A program made the position numbers and the translations under genes. DNA of 64,000 nt from Teredinibacter waterburyi (lineage in GTDB: Bacteria > Pseudomonadota > Gammaproteobacteria > Pseudomonadales > Cellvibrionaceae). Under the pieces are notes generated by a model. It had not been told where the DNA came from, did no database searches, and worked only from the letters and a program-made list of their open reading frames with translations. The stretch covers positions 246,721 to 310,720 of the forward strand of contig NZ_MRUH01000168.1 of assembly GCF_001922985.1 (NCBI RefSeq), given 5' to 3'. Positions 35,421-43,495 of this stretch are shown one piece after another. Each line of letters begins with the position of its first letter. Position 1 is the first letter of the stretch.

Positions 35421-35446
35421 CTTATATAGAAAGACCTTATATAAGG
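35421..35446. promoter_or_regulatory. Repeated CTTATATA motif with a 12-bp palindrome upstream of rpoH
   Basis: CTTATATAG at 35421-35429 is repeated as the perfect palindrome CCTTATATAAGG at 35435-35446. It sits between the divergent ORF at 34906-35382 and rpoH, about 170 bp before the rpoH start. It could be an operator or overlapping -10 elements; no factor is assigned. Confidence 0.3.
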
Positions 35447-35519
35447 TTGTTTCGAGTGGATGTTCTTGATCTGAGCTCTAGATAAGAACTGTTAGCATTT
35501 ACGTCGAACATGTTACACT

Positions 35520-35592
35520 CTCACCCCGCTGTTATTGGCAGTAAGCTGCGATAACAGTGATTGGTGAGCTAGGGTTGGGCGAAATGCCAACC
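35520..35592 (+). promoter_or_regulatory. Structured rpoH leader
   Basis: Two adjacent stem-loops are predicted upstream of rpoH. The first pairs CTCACC (35520-35525) with GGTGAG (35563-35568) and CTGTTAT (35529-35535) with ATAACAG (35551-35557), with GCA/TGC inside. The second pairs GGTTGG (35573-35578) with CCAACC (35587-35592). The ribosome-binding site GGAGGA (35605-35610) follows, and the start codon lies in the palindrome TGCCCATGGGCA (35614-35625). rpoH mRNAs are known to use RNA structure to sense heat, so a regulatory role is plausible; the first element could instead be a DNA operator. Confidence 0.45.
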
Positions 35593-35618
35593 GAAACTAG
35601 ATTTGGAGGACGTTGCCC

Positions 35619-36473
35619 ATGGGCACGAGTTTACAGACTGTTGAAGTATTGGCGCCGGGCCAAAACCTGAATGCGTACATGCAGGCCGTGAACAGTTTCT
35701 CAGTGTTGACTGCGGAAGAAGAGAAGCAGTTAGCCGAAGACCTGTACTATCGCGAAGACTTGGAAGCGGCGCGTCGTTTAGTTATGTCGCACCTGCGTTT
35801 TGTGGTTCACATTGCAAGATCCTATGCGGGTTACGGCCTTTCTCAGGGGGACCTGATACAGGAAGGTAATGTTGGGCTAATGAAAGCTGTTAAGCGTTTT
35901 AACCCAGAAAAGGGTGTGCGTTTGGTGTCTTTTGCTGTGCACTGGGTTAAAGCCGAGATGCACGAATTCATTTTACGTAACTGGCGTATTGTGAAGGTCG
36001 CCACTACGAAGGCTCAGCGTAAGCTGTTTTTTAATCTGCGCGGTCAAAAGAAGCGTTTGGGTTGGTTGAACAACGTTGAGGCTGAAGCCGTTGCGGCAGA
36101 TTTGAATGTAGATGTTAAGAATGTCCGGGAAATGGAAAGCCGCTTGTCTGCTTATGACGCGTCTTTTGATGCGGGCGCAGACGAAGATGACGATACCGCA
36201 TTCCAAGCGCCGGCAAATTACTTGGAGGATCGACGCTACGATCCGTCTACCATGCTGGAAAAAGCCGATTGGACTGAGAATAGTCTCGCTGGCTTAGAAG
36301 GCGCGATGGCACAGCTAGATGATCGCAGTCGCGATATCTTGCAGCAGCGCTGGCTAAATGATGGTAAAGCAACTTTGCACGATCTTGCCGATAAGTACGG
36401 CGTTTCGGCAGAGCGAATTCGTCAGTTAGAAAAAAATGCGATGAAAAAAATGCGCGTTTTTATGGAAGCCTAA
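35619..36473 (+). CDS. rpoH: RNA polymerase heat-shock sigma factor (sigma-32)
   Basis: 284 residues, the same length as E. coli RpoH. Sigma-70 regions are in order: 1.2/2 with [16 protein letters not shown] and [17 protein letters not shown], the RpoH box QRKLFFNLR at 133-141 that separates sigma-32 from other sigmas, and region 4.2 with [19 protein letters not shown]. It directs transcription of chaperone and protease genes. ATG 35619 is 8 bases after GGAGGA and is preferred over TTG 35613. It stands alone, followed by its own terminator, without the ftsEX neighbours it has in many relatives. Confidence 0.96.
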   Translation: MGTSLQTVEVLAPGQNLNAYMQAVNSFSVLTAEEEKQLAEDLYYREDLEAARRLVMSHLRFVVHIARSYAGYGLSQGDLIQEGNVGLMKAVKRFNPEKGVRLVSFAVHWVKAEMHEFILRNWRIVKVATTKAQRKLFFNLRGQKKRLGWLNNVEAEAVAADLNVDVKNVREMESRLSAYDASFDAGADEDDDTAFQAPANYLEDRRYDPSTMLEKADWTENSLAGLEGAMAQLDDRSRDILQQRWLNDGKATLHDLADKYGVSAERIRQLEKNAMKKMRVFMEA

Positions 36474-36532
36474 ATCGTTTACATCTTGCGTTGAAAATTT
36501 TTGACGCGATAATTGATGTACTTACTAGTCTG

Positions 36533-36562
36533 AAAAAGCCGCAGAGTCTGCGGCTTTTTTTT
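36533..36562 (+). terminator. Intrinsic terminator of rpoH
   Basis: AAAAAGCCGCA, a GAGTC loop and TGCGGC followed by a run of nine T form a strong hairpin terminator about 60 bp after the rpoH stop and before the DUF423 gene. Confidence 0.88.
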
Positions 36563-36600
36563 TGAGAGCCATTTGCAGGTCCCTGTCGAGGTTGTTTTTA

Positions 36601-36987
36601 ATGTATAGCAAGCTAATTCTGTTGTTCGCTGCTGCAAATGGTGCGGTGGCGGTAGTGCTGGGGGCCTTTGGCGCCCATGCTTTAAAGGGACGCTTGGCTG
36701 ACAATTTACTTTCCGCATGGCACACCGCCGTGCAATACCATTTTTATCATGTGTTGGCATTGATGGCGGTCGGGATCTTGTTGCAGCAGGGCGCGCCGCA
36801 GCGCTGGCTGCACTGGTCTGCGCTTGGCTTCGTTGGTGGATTAATATTTTTTTGTGGCAGCTTGTATGGTCTGGCGCTTGGCGGTCCACGCTGGTTGGGG
36901 CCAGTTACACCGCTTGGTGGGCTGTCGTTTATTTTGGGTTGGACGATGTTGGTTGTCGCTATTGGTACAGTGAAGAAAGTTGGATGA
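36601..36987 (+). CDS. DUF423 family small membrane protein
   Basis: A 128-residue membrane protein with four hydrophobic helices and the family pattern near the N-terminus (AANGAVAVVLGAFGAHALKGRL), HTAVQYHFYHVLAL in the middle and GPVTPLGGLSFILGWTML at the end. Function is unknown across the family. ATG 36601 follows GAGG at 36588-36591; the frame is open further upstream but has no conserved residues there. Its TGA overlaps the ATG of trmB (ATGA), so they are co-translated. Confidence 0.88.
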   Translation: MYSKLILLFAAANGAVAVVLGAFGAHALKGRLADNLLSAWHTAVQYHFYHVLALMAVGILLQQGAPQRWLHWSALGFVGGLIFFCGSLYGLALGGPRWLGPVTPLGGLSFILGWTMLVVAIGTVKKVG

Positions 36988-37673
36988 GACCAGAGTTTAA
37001 GAAGAAATCGATTCGCAGTTACGTAATTCGCGCTGGACGCATGACAGACGGCCAGAAAAAGGCGTTTGATGATTGGTGGCCGGAGTATGGGTTGAGCTTG
37101 TTTGATGGCCCTATAGATCAGCAGCAGGTGTTTGGCCGCGCAGCGCCGCTTGTGCTGGAGGTTGGTTTTGGTATGGGCGATTCGTTACTTAAAATGGCAC
37201 AAGCTGAGCCGGACAAGGATTTTATTGGCATCGAAGTACATCCGCCTGGGGTTGGCCGTTTAATCAGTACCGCCGGCTTGGCGGGTATAAAAAATTTACG
37301 TGTTTATATGGCTGATGCCAACGATGTTATGAGTGATTGTATACAGCCTGAGAGCCTTGATCGATTCCAGCTTTACTTTCCTGATCCGTGGCATAAGAAG
37401 AAACATCAGAAGCGCCGTATCGCACAGCCTGCTTTTATTCAGTCGGCCCGGCGTTTGCTGAAACTTGGTGGCGTATTTCATATGGCAACAGATTGGCAGG
37501 ATTATGCCGATCAGGCGATGGAGTTTTTGTGTTTGGCGGAAGGTTACCAAAACAGTGTTGACGAATATTGCTTCGCCGACCAGCCTGACTATCGCCCTCA
37601 TACAAAATTTGAAGCTCGTGGTGAGCGCTTGGGGCATGGCGTTTGGGATCTTATCTTTCGACGGTGCGATTAG
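36984..37673 (+). CDS. trmB: tRNA (guanine-N7-)-methyltransferase
   Basis: A 229-residue SAM enzyme that methylates G46 of tRNAs. The SAM motif LEVGFGMGDSLLKMA is at about 56-70, then FIGIEVHPPGVGRL, and the signature YFPDPWHKKKHQKRRI, plus TDWQDYA near the end, all of which are diagnostic. ATG 36984 overlaps the stop of the DUF423 gene; a longer upstream frame is only the DUF423 gene in another phase. Confidence 0.96.
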   Translation: MRPEFKKKSIRSYVIRAGRMTDGQKKAFDDWWPEYGLSLFDGPIDQQQVFGRAAPLVLEVGFGMGDSLLKMAQAEPDKDFIGIEVHPPGVGRLISTAGLAGIKNLRVYMADANDVMSDCIQPESLDRFQLYFPDPWHKKKHQKRRIAQPAFIQSARRLLKLGGVFHMATDWQDYADQAMEFLCLAEGYQNSVDEYCFADQPDYRPHTKFEARGERLGHGVWDLIFRRCD

Positions 37674-37802
37674 TCAGCGCTTAGAAAAGAAACGCTTTGG
37701 GCGAAAAGTGTTCACCACTCCAAAAAAAACAGCATTGCTACTAGAGCTGCAGGAGTGCGACTATTACCATGTAGGTCTTGTTTACGGCAGAACCATAATC
37801 TA

Positions 37803-38318
37803 ATGACGCAAGTAAAAGCAGCAGGACTTTGGGTGGAATCGCTATGGGATTATGCGAATCGAGTCTACGCTCATAAAGAAGTTGAGAGCCTGGTGTTGGA
37901 TATGCAGGACGAATATTATGCAAACGTGGATATTATTCTCTGGTGCTGCTGGCTGGATAGTGAGGGCATCCCTCTTAGCTGTGAAGTGCTAGATGATATT
38001 TTGATTTCTGTTGATACCGTTAGTCAGTCCACCCTGTTAAAAATTCGAGATGTGCGGCGTTATCTTAAAAACACCGCAAGTTTTACCCCCACCCAGTCGA
38101 AAGTCATCACCAAGCAACTTTTAAATGCAGAGTTGGTCATTGAAAAGGTTCTGTTGTTCCGAATGCAGGATCTCACTCGTCGCTTTGCAATCCTAATGCG
38201 GGACGAGCGTGCCCCCTTAAGTTTGCGCTACTACCTTGAGTTTCTCGGGATCCCCGATGCGCCGCAATTGGCGCGTATGGTGCAAACCGCGTGCAAGCTG
38301 CGCAGTAGTTACAGTTAG
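37803..38318 (+). CDS. TIGR02444 family protein
   Basis: A 171-residue, mainly helical cytoplasmic protein. The N-terminal LWVESLWDYANRVYAHKEVE and LDMQDEYYANVDIILWCCWL fit the uncharacterised TIGR02444 (DUF2390) family of gammaproteobacteria. It begins at ATG 37803; the frame extends upstream but without conserved residues. In pseudomonads, as I recall, a member sits beside algP, as this one does (the two are convergent here with a terminator between). Function unknown. Confidence 0.75.
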   Translation: MTQVKAAGLWVESLWDYANRVYAHKEVESLVLDMQDEYYANVDIILWCCWLDSEGIPLSCEVLDDILISVDTVSQSTLLKIRDVRRYLKNTASFTPTQSKVITKQLLNAELVIEKVLLFRMQDLTRRFAILMRDERAPLSLRYYLEFLGIPDAPQLARMVQTACKLRSSYS

Positions 38319-38457
38319 CTGCGGCGCTTTTGGCTATGGTGCCGAAGTGTTGTGGCGTGTAAATCTAGTTTTTCGGTTTTCTTCCGTGTTAACTAAATAT
38401 TTCTGTCATACCTCAGCCATTATTCGGCGACGTTCGGCGCTACCTCATTACATAAAA

Positions 38458-38495
38458 AAGCCCACTTACATCCTGGCGTCGATGTAAGTGGGCTT
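38458..38495. terminator. Bidirectional terminator between TIGR02444 gene and algP
   Basis: A 15-bp perfect stem, AAGCCCACTTACATC (38458-38472) with its complement at 38481-38495, around an 8-base loop. An A-run lies before it and TT after. It is placed between two convergent genes and serves both, with the better U-tract on the minus strand. Confidence 0.85.
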
Positions 38496-38523
38496 CACTA
38501 GTGTCTTGCTAATACTTAGAGCT

Positions 38524-39636
38524 CTATTCTGAATCGAATAGGCTGTTGCCGCGAGGTCGAAGATCGTTGCTATCTTCTGTCTTTACGGCTTCTTTGTTTG
38601 GTTCTTCGTGTTGCGCAGCAACTGCCGCCTTAAGTTTTTCTATAGATGATTCGGCTACCGAAGGCAGGATTAGCGGTGGTGCTTTTTGTATTGCTGGTGT
38701 TTCTATGGCTGAGGTCTCGCGGGGAATACTCTTAGGGCTTGGAGTGGCTTCGTGTTTGCTGGTTTCTTGTGTTTTCGCAGGAGTAACAGTTTTTGGGGTC
38801 GCCTCAGTGGTGGTCTCAACTTTGCTTGGGGGGGGCGTGCTTATGGCCGTGCCAATGTTGCTCACAAGCTTTGCCTCTGTTGATTTCGCTGTGACAGCGC
38901 TACTGGCGGCGATAGGCTTCGCTTTTGTCGCGCTGGATAGGGGCGCACTTGTTTGCGGAGCACTAATAATTTTCTTAACGGTCTTTTTCTTTGCGGGGCT
39001 TTTTTTTACGGCCTCAGTCTGAATCGCGGCATTATTTTTGGTTGCTTTTGAAGCAGTAGCCTTTTTAGCCGTAGATTTTTTAGTGGGGCTTTTTACCGGC
39101 TTCGCAGCTAATGCCGCGCTGGCCTTTTTAGCCGTCACTTTTTTTGCGGGCAGTTTTTTCGACGGTCCTTTTTCCCCAGTTGCTTGGCTGACAGGTGCCT
39201 TTTTAGGGTTGGACTTCTTTTTCGTCTTGCTTTTAGTTAGGAAAACTTTAGTTGCCTTGGCGGCGATAGAAGTCAGCATTTTTGCTGAATTAAGGTTTTG
39301 CTTGACCGTCGCTAGAGCGGCTTTGGCATCATTGAGCTCAGCCGTTAGTTTCGCGACCTGAGTTTTTTGGAGGGACACAGCCGCTTTTGTTGCGGTTACC
39401 TTTTTGGCGTTTGCTGCAGTTTTCTTTTTAGCGTATGCACTAGTAGCTGCGACCGCTTTCTTTTGCTGACTAGCGAGTGCTGTTTTGGCTTTGGATAGTG
39501 CGGTAACACTTTGTTTTACGGTTTTATCGGCTTTGGTGAGCGCACTAGCGCGAGCTTTTTCGAGCTGGGCTGTGGCTTTGGCAATTTGCTTTTCTATATC
39601 CGCGATGGATACCGAGTTTTTCTTTTTGGCTGCCAT
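38524..39636 (-). CDS. algP: AlgP-like histone H1-type DNA-binding protein
   Basis: A 370-residue lysine/alanine-rich protein. Residues ~8-130 form a charged helical or coiled-coil region. Residues ~140-260 hold repeated KKxxAKK/PAKK motifs (KKLPAKKVTAKKASAA, KSPTKKSTAKKATA, KSPAKKKTVKK) like the tail of eukaryotic histone H1. The last ~110 residues are Pro/Thr/Glu-rich and end in an acidic patch (LRPRGNSLFDSE). In Pseudomonas AlgP (AlgR3) such a protein affects alginate gene transcription. The flanking genes (TIGR02444, FKBP, rsd/algQ) match that locus. The repeat region is prone to length change. Confidence 0.82.
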   Translation of the reverse strand: MAAKKKNSVSIADIEKQIAKATAQLEKARASALTKADKTVKQSVTALSKAKTALASQQKKAVAATSAYAKKKTAANAKKVTATKAAVSLQKTQVAKLTAELNDAKAALATVKQNLNSAKMLTSIAAKATKVFLTKSKTKKKSNPKKAPVSQATGEKGPSKKLPAKKVTAKKASAALAAKPVKSPTKKSTAKKATASKATKNNAAIQTEAVKKSPAKKKTVKKIISAPQTSAPLSSATKAKPIAASSAVTAKSTEAKLVSNIGTAISTPPPSKVETTTEATPKTVTPAKTQETSKHEATPSPKSIPRETSAIETPAIQKAPPLILPSVAESSIEKLKAAVAAQHEEPNKEAVKTEDSNDLRPRGNSLFDSE

Positions 39637-40001
39637 GATGAAGTCCTGAGGTGTAAGTTGAGCGTTGACGGGCGAAAGCGTTGAAAATAATAACCGCGTT
39701 CGGGGAAAAATTGTACAACTTTTGGCGTATGCTGCGGTATGAGTGTTGTTATTTTAGCTTGTCTGCGCCTAGCTGATTGTCGTTGATATAAAAAAGTGTG
39801 TTTTTGTGGATATTGTCGTAAAAATAGCTGTCTATTTGGCGGGGCCAAATTCCTCTGGATGTGAGGTGGCGCGCTGGTGACTGACGCGGTGCTTAGGTAT
39901 ACTCGACGGCCTTGGCTTGTAGGATCGCCCAGTAGTAGCGCCTTACGGAAGTTTAGGTGTTTCGCTTACAAGAAATATTCGTATAACTATAGGTATGGAC
40001 C

Positions 40002-40766
40002 ATGAAGAAGAAGCTTATATTTGCAGCCGTTGCAACGGCAGTATTGCTGGCGGGCTGTAATGAAGATGCCGCTAAGAAAGAAAGCAAAGCAATTGAAATT
40101 TCCAGTTTGGATGATCAGGTCAGCTATATGTTGGGTTTCAATATGGCTCGACAGGCTAAGCAGTTTGATTTTGCTATTAATCCCGAGCTGATTGCTCTTG
40201 CGGTAACTGAGGTTAACGCTGGAACTGAGCAGCGTTATTCCGATGAGGAAATGCAGGCGACTATGCGCGCATTCCAAACAGAGCAAAATGCTAAGCGTCA
40301 AGAAAAGACCGTTGCGCTAGGCGAAAAAAATCTCGTGGATGGCAAAGCGTTCTTGGAAGAAAATGCTAAGAAAGAGGGTGTAATACAAACCGAGTCTGGC
40401 TTGCAGTACGAAATTATCACGGCCGGTGATGGCGCAATCCCAACAGCGAAAGACAAGGTTGTTGCACATTATCGCGGCGCGAATTTAGCGGGTGATGAGT
40501 TTGATAGCTCCTACGAGCGCGGTGAGCCAGCTGAATTCCCAGTAGGTAGCTTGATTCCTGGTTGGGTTGAAGCTCTCCAGTTGATGCCAGTAGGCTCAAA
40601 GTGGAAGCTTTATATTCCTGGTGAATTAGCCTACGGCGTTGGCGGCAAGATGAACCGTCAAACGGGTGAATATGATATTGAGCCAAACGCTGTTCTAGTT
40701 TTTGATCTTGAGTTGCTGGAAATTAAATCGGCCGCTAAAAAGCCTGAAGCGCCAGCAGCGGAATAA
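40002..40766 (+). CDS. FKBP-type peptidyl-prolyl isomerase, lipoprotein (Mip/FklB-like)
   Basis: A 254-residue lipoprotein with lipobox LLAGC (Cys19). A helical dimerisation domain follows (about 35-125, starting LDDQVSYMLGFNMARQ), then a C-terminal FKBP domain (about 135-240: GLQYEIITAGDGAIPTAKDKVVAHYRG, FDSSYERGEPAEFPVG, VIPGW-like IPGWVEALQLMPVGSKW, YIPGELAYG). It should fold periplasmic or outer-membrane proteins. It is divergent from algP and has its own terminator, as in the Pseudomonas algP-FKBP-algQ locus. Confidence 0.92.
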   Translation: MKKKLIFAAVATAVLLAGCNEDAAKKESKAIEISSLDDQVSYMLGFNMARQAKQFDFAINPELIALAVTEVNAGTEQRYSDEEMQATMRAFQTEQNAKRQEKTVALGEKNLVDGKAFLEENAKKEGVIQTESGLQYEIITAGDGAIPTAKDKVVAHYRGANLAGDEFDSSYERGEPAEFPVGSLIPGWVEALQLMPVGSKWKLYIPGELAYGVGGKMNRQTGEYDIEPNAVLVFDLELLEIKSAAKKPEAPAAE

Positions 40767-40785
40767 TTCGCTAAGCTGGACCAAT

Positions 40786-40825
40786 AAAAACCCCCTGTCA
40801 TCTTTTGCTGCCAGGGGGTTTTTTT
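40786..40825 (+). terminator. Intrinsic terminator of the FKBP gene
   Basis: CCCCCTG (40791-40797) pairs with CAGGGGG (40812-40818), with AAAA before and a run of seven T after. It lies just past the FKBP stop and also ahead of the convergent WD40 gene end, where the A-run makes it usable on both strands. Confidence 0.88.
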
Positions 40826-40834
40826 ATGTGTGTC

Positions 40835-41857
40835 CTAGGGGGGCGTTTCGGCCAGTTTTAGTTGATGAATAAAACCGTTTGAAGCAATGGCGTTGTATTC
40901 GCCTTCGTTTTCACCAAAAGATACTGCGAGCACGGCGGTGCTGGTAGGTTTCCATGCGCTGCGTTTTGGCATCTTCCAGCGCGTAATCTCAGTTAGGGAA
41001 GCTAAATCCCAGAGTTGCACAACTTGATCGGGGCGGCCGGTCAGCAGCAGTCTGTTATCGCGACTGAAGTTTGCCGTGCTAAAACTGATCCCGCGTTTCA
41101 GGCGCTCTGAGCCGAGGGGGATTTCCCCTAGGGCTTCGCCGCTGCGTGTGCGCCAGAGTAGAGCTCTGTCGAACTTGCTCATTGAAAGAGCAAGGCTGCC
41201 GTCGGGTGAGAGTTTCACCAGCTTCACTTCGGCATCAAATTTATGTCGGGCGAGCTCCTTGCCTGAAGCAACATCCCAGAGTATCGAGGTACCGTCTTCT
41301 GAGCCTGTGAGTGCCAGCCTGCCGTTGCGGCTTAAATCTACGCTGCGAACACGATTGCCGTGTTTGAATGTGTGGATCACGCCGCCGCGTTGAATATCAA
41401 ATAAAACCGCGGAGTGATCGCTTAGGCCGAGTAGTGCTGTGCGTGCATTGGGGCTGAGTTTTGCGGACAGAATCTCACCAGGGGCTGTCCAGTAGCGAAG
41501 CCCTTCCCCCGTTTTGGTGTCCCACAGGACTAGAGTCGCAGGGTCTGCGGTGAGGGCAAAGTTGTTGTCTGGTGAAATGTCACTAACGACAATTGTTGAG
41601 GTCTCTTCGCCGCTGTGATTCCAGTTGTATAGCCGTTCGTTTGTCTCGAGTCGCCAAAAACTGCCGCCATGAGTGATCGAACCGACTACTGCAAGGGTTC
41701 CGTCGTCGCTTAGTGCGGCGGAATACAAGCCCTTTACCGCAACTTCAAGCGACTGATTTGGCGCCTGGGCTGAGTCGCAGCCGCTGATAAAAGAAAGTAG
41801 GGCTATTAGAGGTGTTGTTAGGAGCGATCTAACCGCCCTAGAGCTAGAGATATGCAT
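40835..41857 (-). CDS. WD40-repeat lipoprotein
   Basis: A 340-residue exported protein with lipobox FISGC (Cys27). The body is a likely seven-bladed beta-propeller with WD-type repeats, each with a strand pattern such as DGTLAVVGS...FWRL, NNFALTAD...LVLWDTKTGEGL, NGRLALTGSEDGTSILWDVASGKEL and NRLLLTGRPDQVVQLWDLAS. Such propellers are scaffolds for protein complexes; partners are unknown. Location at the inner face of the outer membrane is inferred from the lipobox. Confidence 0.88.
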   Translation of the reverse strand: MHISSSRAVRSLLTTPLIALLSFISGCDSAQAPNQSLEVAVKGLYSAALSDDGTLAVVGSITHGGSFWRLETNERLYNWNHSGEETSTIVVSDISPDNNFALTADPATLVLWDTKTGEGLRYWTAPGEILSAKLSPNARTALLGLSDHSAVLFDIQRGGVIHTFKHGNRVRSVDLSRNGRLALTGSEDGTSILWDVASGKELARHKFDAEVKLVKLSPDGSLALSMSKFDRALLWRTRSGEALGEIPLGSERLKRGISFSTANFSRDNRLLLTGRPDQVVQLWDLASLTEITRWKMPKRSAWKPTSTAVLAVSFGENEGEYNAIASNGFIHQLKLAETPP

Positions 41858-41987
41858 TTATCCATACCTTGCTGCGTGAGGTTTATTTTTGGTGGGCTTT
41901 TATAAGAATATCAGCTCAATCTGTTGTTAAGCATAGCAGTGATAGTCGGGGGCGATGGGTGATGTTTTGTTTTGGCGTTTGCGGGTA

Positions 41988-42012
41988 ATAAAAAAGCGCC
42001 CAAATGGCGCTT
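41988..42012 (-). terminator. Intrinsic terminator of rsd/algQ
   Basis: On the minus strand AAGCGCC (42012-42006), a 5-base loop, and GGCGCTT (42000-41994) are followed by TTTTATT. It lies about 55 bp past the rsd/algQ stop. Confidence 0.82.
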
Positions 42013-42068
42013 ATGATTTCTTGGTGAGTTGCAGGGTTTTGTGCACCTGTTAACTGTCTATTTCTGGC

Positions 42069-42539
42069 TTAGTCGAGGTGGTCTTTATGGGCGACATGCA
42101 ATACTTTGATTGCCACATCTTCAGCTTCAAAGCGAGCGGCTAGCATTTCCCCGAGTCGAGAAAGGTCCGCAGGCAAAGCCTCTAAATCATCAACTTCTTG
42201 GTACTTATCGTTAAAGTCGAGAATATATTCCGTGGTGGAATCAACTTTCTTAAACTGTTCGGCGGCCGTCGCTAGACCTTCTTCATCCTCAAAGGCACGC
42301 CCCTCATCGACGAGTTGGCCGTAAACTTCAAAGTGCCCTGCGGAGACATAGTCGACCATAATTTGGCACATGGAGCGCAAGATACTTCCGCGTTGAGACT
42401 GTTCGTCATCGACCACATCAGAGAGGTCGCAGTACAGAACTAGCATTTGCTGACGCTCTTTTAGCCAGCGATCAATAATTTCACTGACACCGCCCCATCG
42501 TTCCTGTGCGGATTGACACTCTTCCAGCATTGTTAACAC
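42069..42539 (-). CDS. rsd: Rsd/AlgQ-type regulator of sigma-70
   Basis: A 156-residue helical cytoplasmic protein of the Rsd/AlgQ family. The N-terminus (MLEECQSAQERWGGVSEIIDRWLKERQQMLVLYCDL) carries the family signature. Rsd binds the housekeeping sigma factor in slow growth; AlgQ in Pseudomonas affects alginate and siderophore genes. The ATG used here is preceded by a purine-poor leader. Gene order with algP and the FKBP gene supports the AlgQ side of the family. Confidence 0.9.
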   Translation of the reverse strand: MLTMLEECQSAQERWGGVSEIIDRWLKERQQMLVLYCDLSDVVDDEQSQRGSILRSMCQIMVDYVSAGHFEVYGQLVDEGRAFEDEEGLATAAEQFKKVDSTTEYILDFNDKYQEVDDLEALPADLSRLGEMLAARFEAEDVAIKVLHVAHKDHLD

Positions 42540-42985
42540 CTTATTAGAAAAATTTTTTTTGGGTTAAATTTCCAAGACTGATGCCCGAGAATTTATTTTA
42601 AACCAATCGTTTGCTCGCGCTGAGGCGAACGCAAAGTTACCGCGCCGGCCACCATAAACGTGGCTATTAATGCCGGCTTATCGAATCACTTTACGCGAGT
42701 CGGGCAGGCTTCAAGATAGGGGATAAAAAGACTAAGAGCAAGTGTTTTGGCTTGTACTGATGGGTCGCTTAAAGCGCCGCCGAGCAAGCTTGGTAGGCGA
42801 TCACGACGGCTTCGTCTAAATTAGCTGGCGGATTACCTGAATACTCAGCTGAGTGCACGTTAAGATCCAGTTCGGATGACATGGCGGCGCGCTTAGGGGG
42901 TGTAGTAATGGGGTTTGATCCGGCGCAGATGCCGCAATCTGAACTATGCTTTAGGCAGATATTGGAATAAACGAGAGAGTTGAAA
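42540..42985. other. Intergenic region between rsd/algQ and the FliL-like gene
   Basis: 446 bp between divergent genes. It contains a dyad around 42645-42690 (GCCGGCCAC...GTGGC...GCCGGC) and a 37-codon minus-strand frame at 42769-42882 that lacks a ribosome-binding site. No convincing gene or RNA is seen; promoters of both flanking genes must lie here. Confidence 0.4.
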
Positions 42986-43459
42986 ATGAACAGGTTTAGC
43001 GTGTTACGTCTGCTGTGTATGCTTGTGGGCTTGCAGTTCGCGTTGGCGAATGTCGCTTGGGCTGAAGATGATGTGGAGTCAGCGGATGCTGCGGGCGAGG
43101 CTGAGTCGCCCGAGGGCGCGGCTGAAGGTCAGACCGCAGCGGCGATTTATCTGCCATTGAAGCCCGCCTTTATTGTTAATTATGGTGGTGTTGGCAAACT
43201 CAAGTATTTAAAGGCCGACGTATCGGTACGTTTGGCGAGTTCTGACGCGGCAAACTCTGTCCGCCATCATCTACCTTATATCCGCAACAACTTAGTGATG
43301 CTGTTTTCAAGCCAGACGAGTGAGTCGCTCGACTCACAGGCTGGAAGGGAGGCTCTACGTTCCGACGCACTTGCCGAAATTAGCAAGATTCTGCTCGAAG
43401 AGGACAATCAGGACGGTGTTATAGAGGTGTTTTTTGACACCTTTATTTTACAAAAATAG
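42986..43459 (+). CDS. FliL-like periplasmic protein
   Basis: A 157-residue protein with a cleavable signal peptide (about 1-25, ending NVAWA) and an acidic Ala/Glu linker (about 26-50). A FliL-type domain follows: YLPLKPAFIVNYGG, LKYLKADVSVRL, VRHHLPYIRNNLVMLFSSQT and an end of VIEVFFDTFILQK. FliL proper is membrane-anchored in the flagellar motor; this paralogue is exported and lies far from flagellar genes, so a flagellar role is uncertain. ATG 42986 is 6 bases after GAGAGAG. Confidence 0.83.
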   Translation: MNRFSVLRLLCMLVGLQFALANVAWAEDDVESADAAGEAESPEGAAEGQTAAAIYLPLKPAFIVNYGGVGKLKYLKADVSVRLASSDAANSVRHHLPYIRNNLVMLFSSQTSESLDSQAGREALRSDALAEISKILLEEDNQDGVIEVFFDTFILQK

Positions 43460-43495
43460 CTGGATAATCAGCCAAGTGAGCGAATAACTACGGCG

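Noticed and set aside
37465..37803. 112-codon ORF overlapping the end of trmB
   Set aside because: Mostly inside trmB in another frame, with no ribosome-binding site or recognisable domain.
39038..39361. Long plus-strand ORFs opposite algP, including 38546-39022
   Set aside because: They are antisense shadows created by the Lys/Ala-rich codon bias of algP.
38900..39560. Repeat array in algP as a CRISPR or minisatellite
   Set aside because: The repetition is at the protein level (Lys/Ala motifs) with irregular spacing and no identical DNA units; it is the H1-like tail.
42769..42882. 37-codon minus-strand ORF (starts MSSELDLNVHSAEYSG)
   Set aside because: The composition looks protein-like but there is no ribosome-binding site and no family can be recognised; too short to support.
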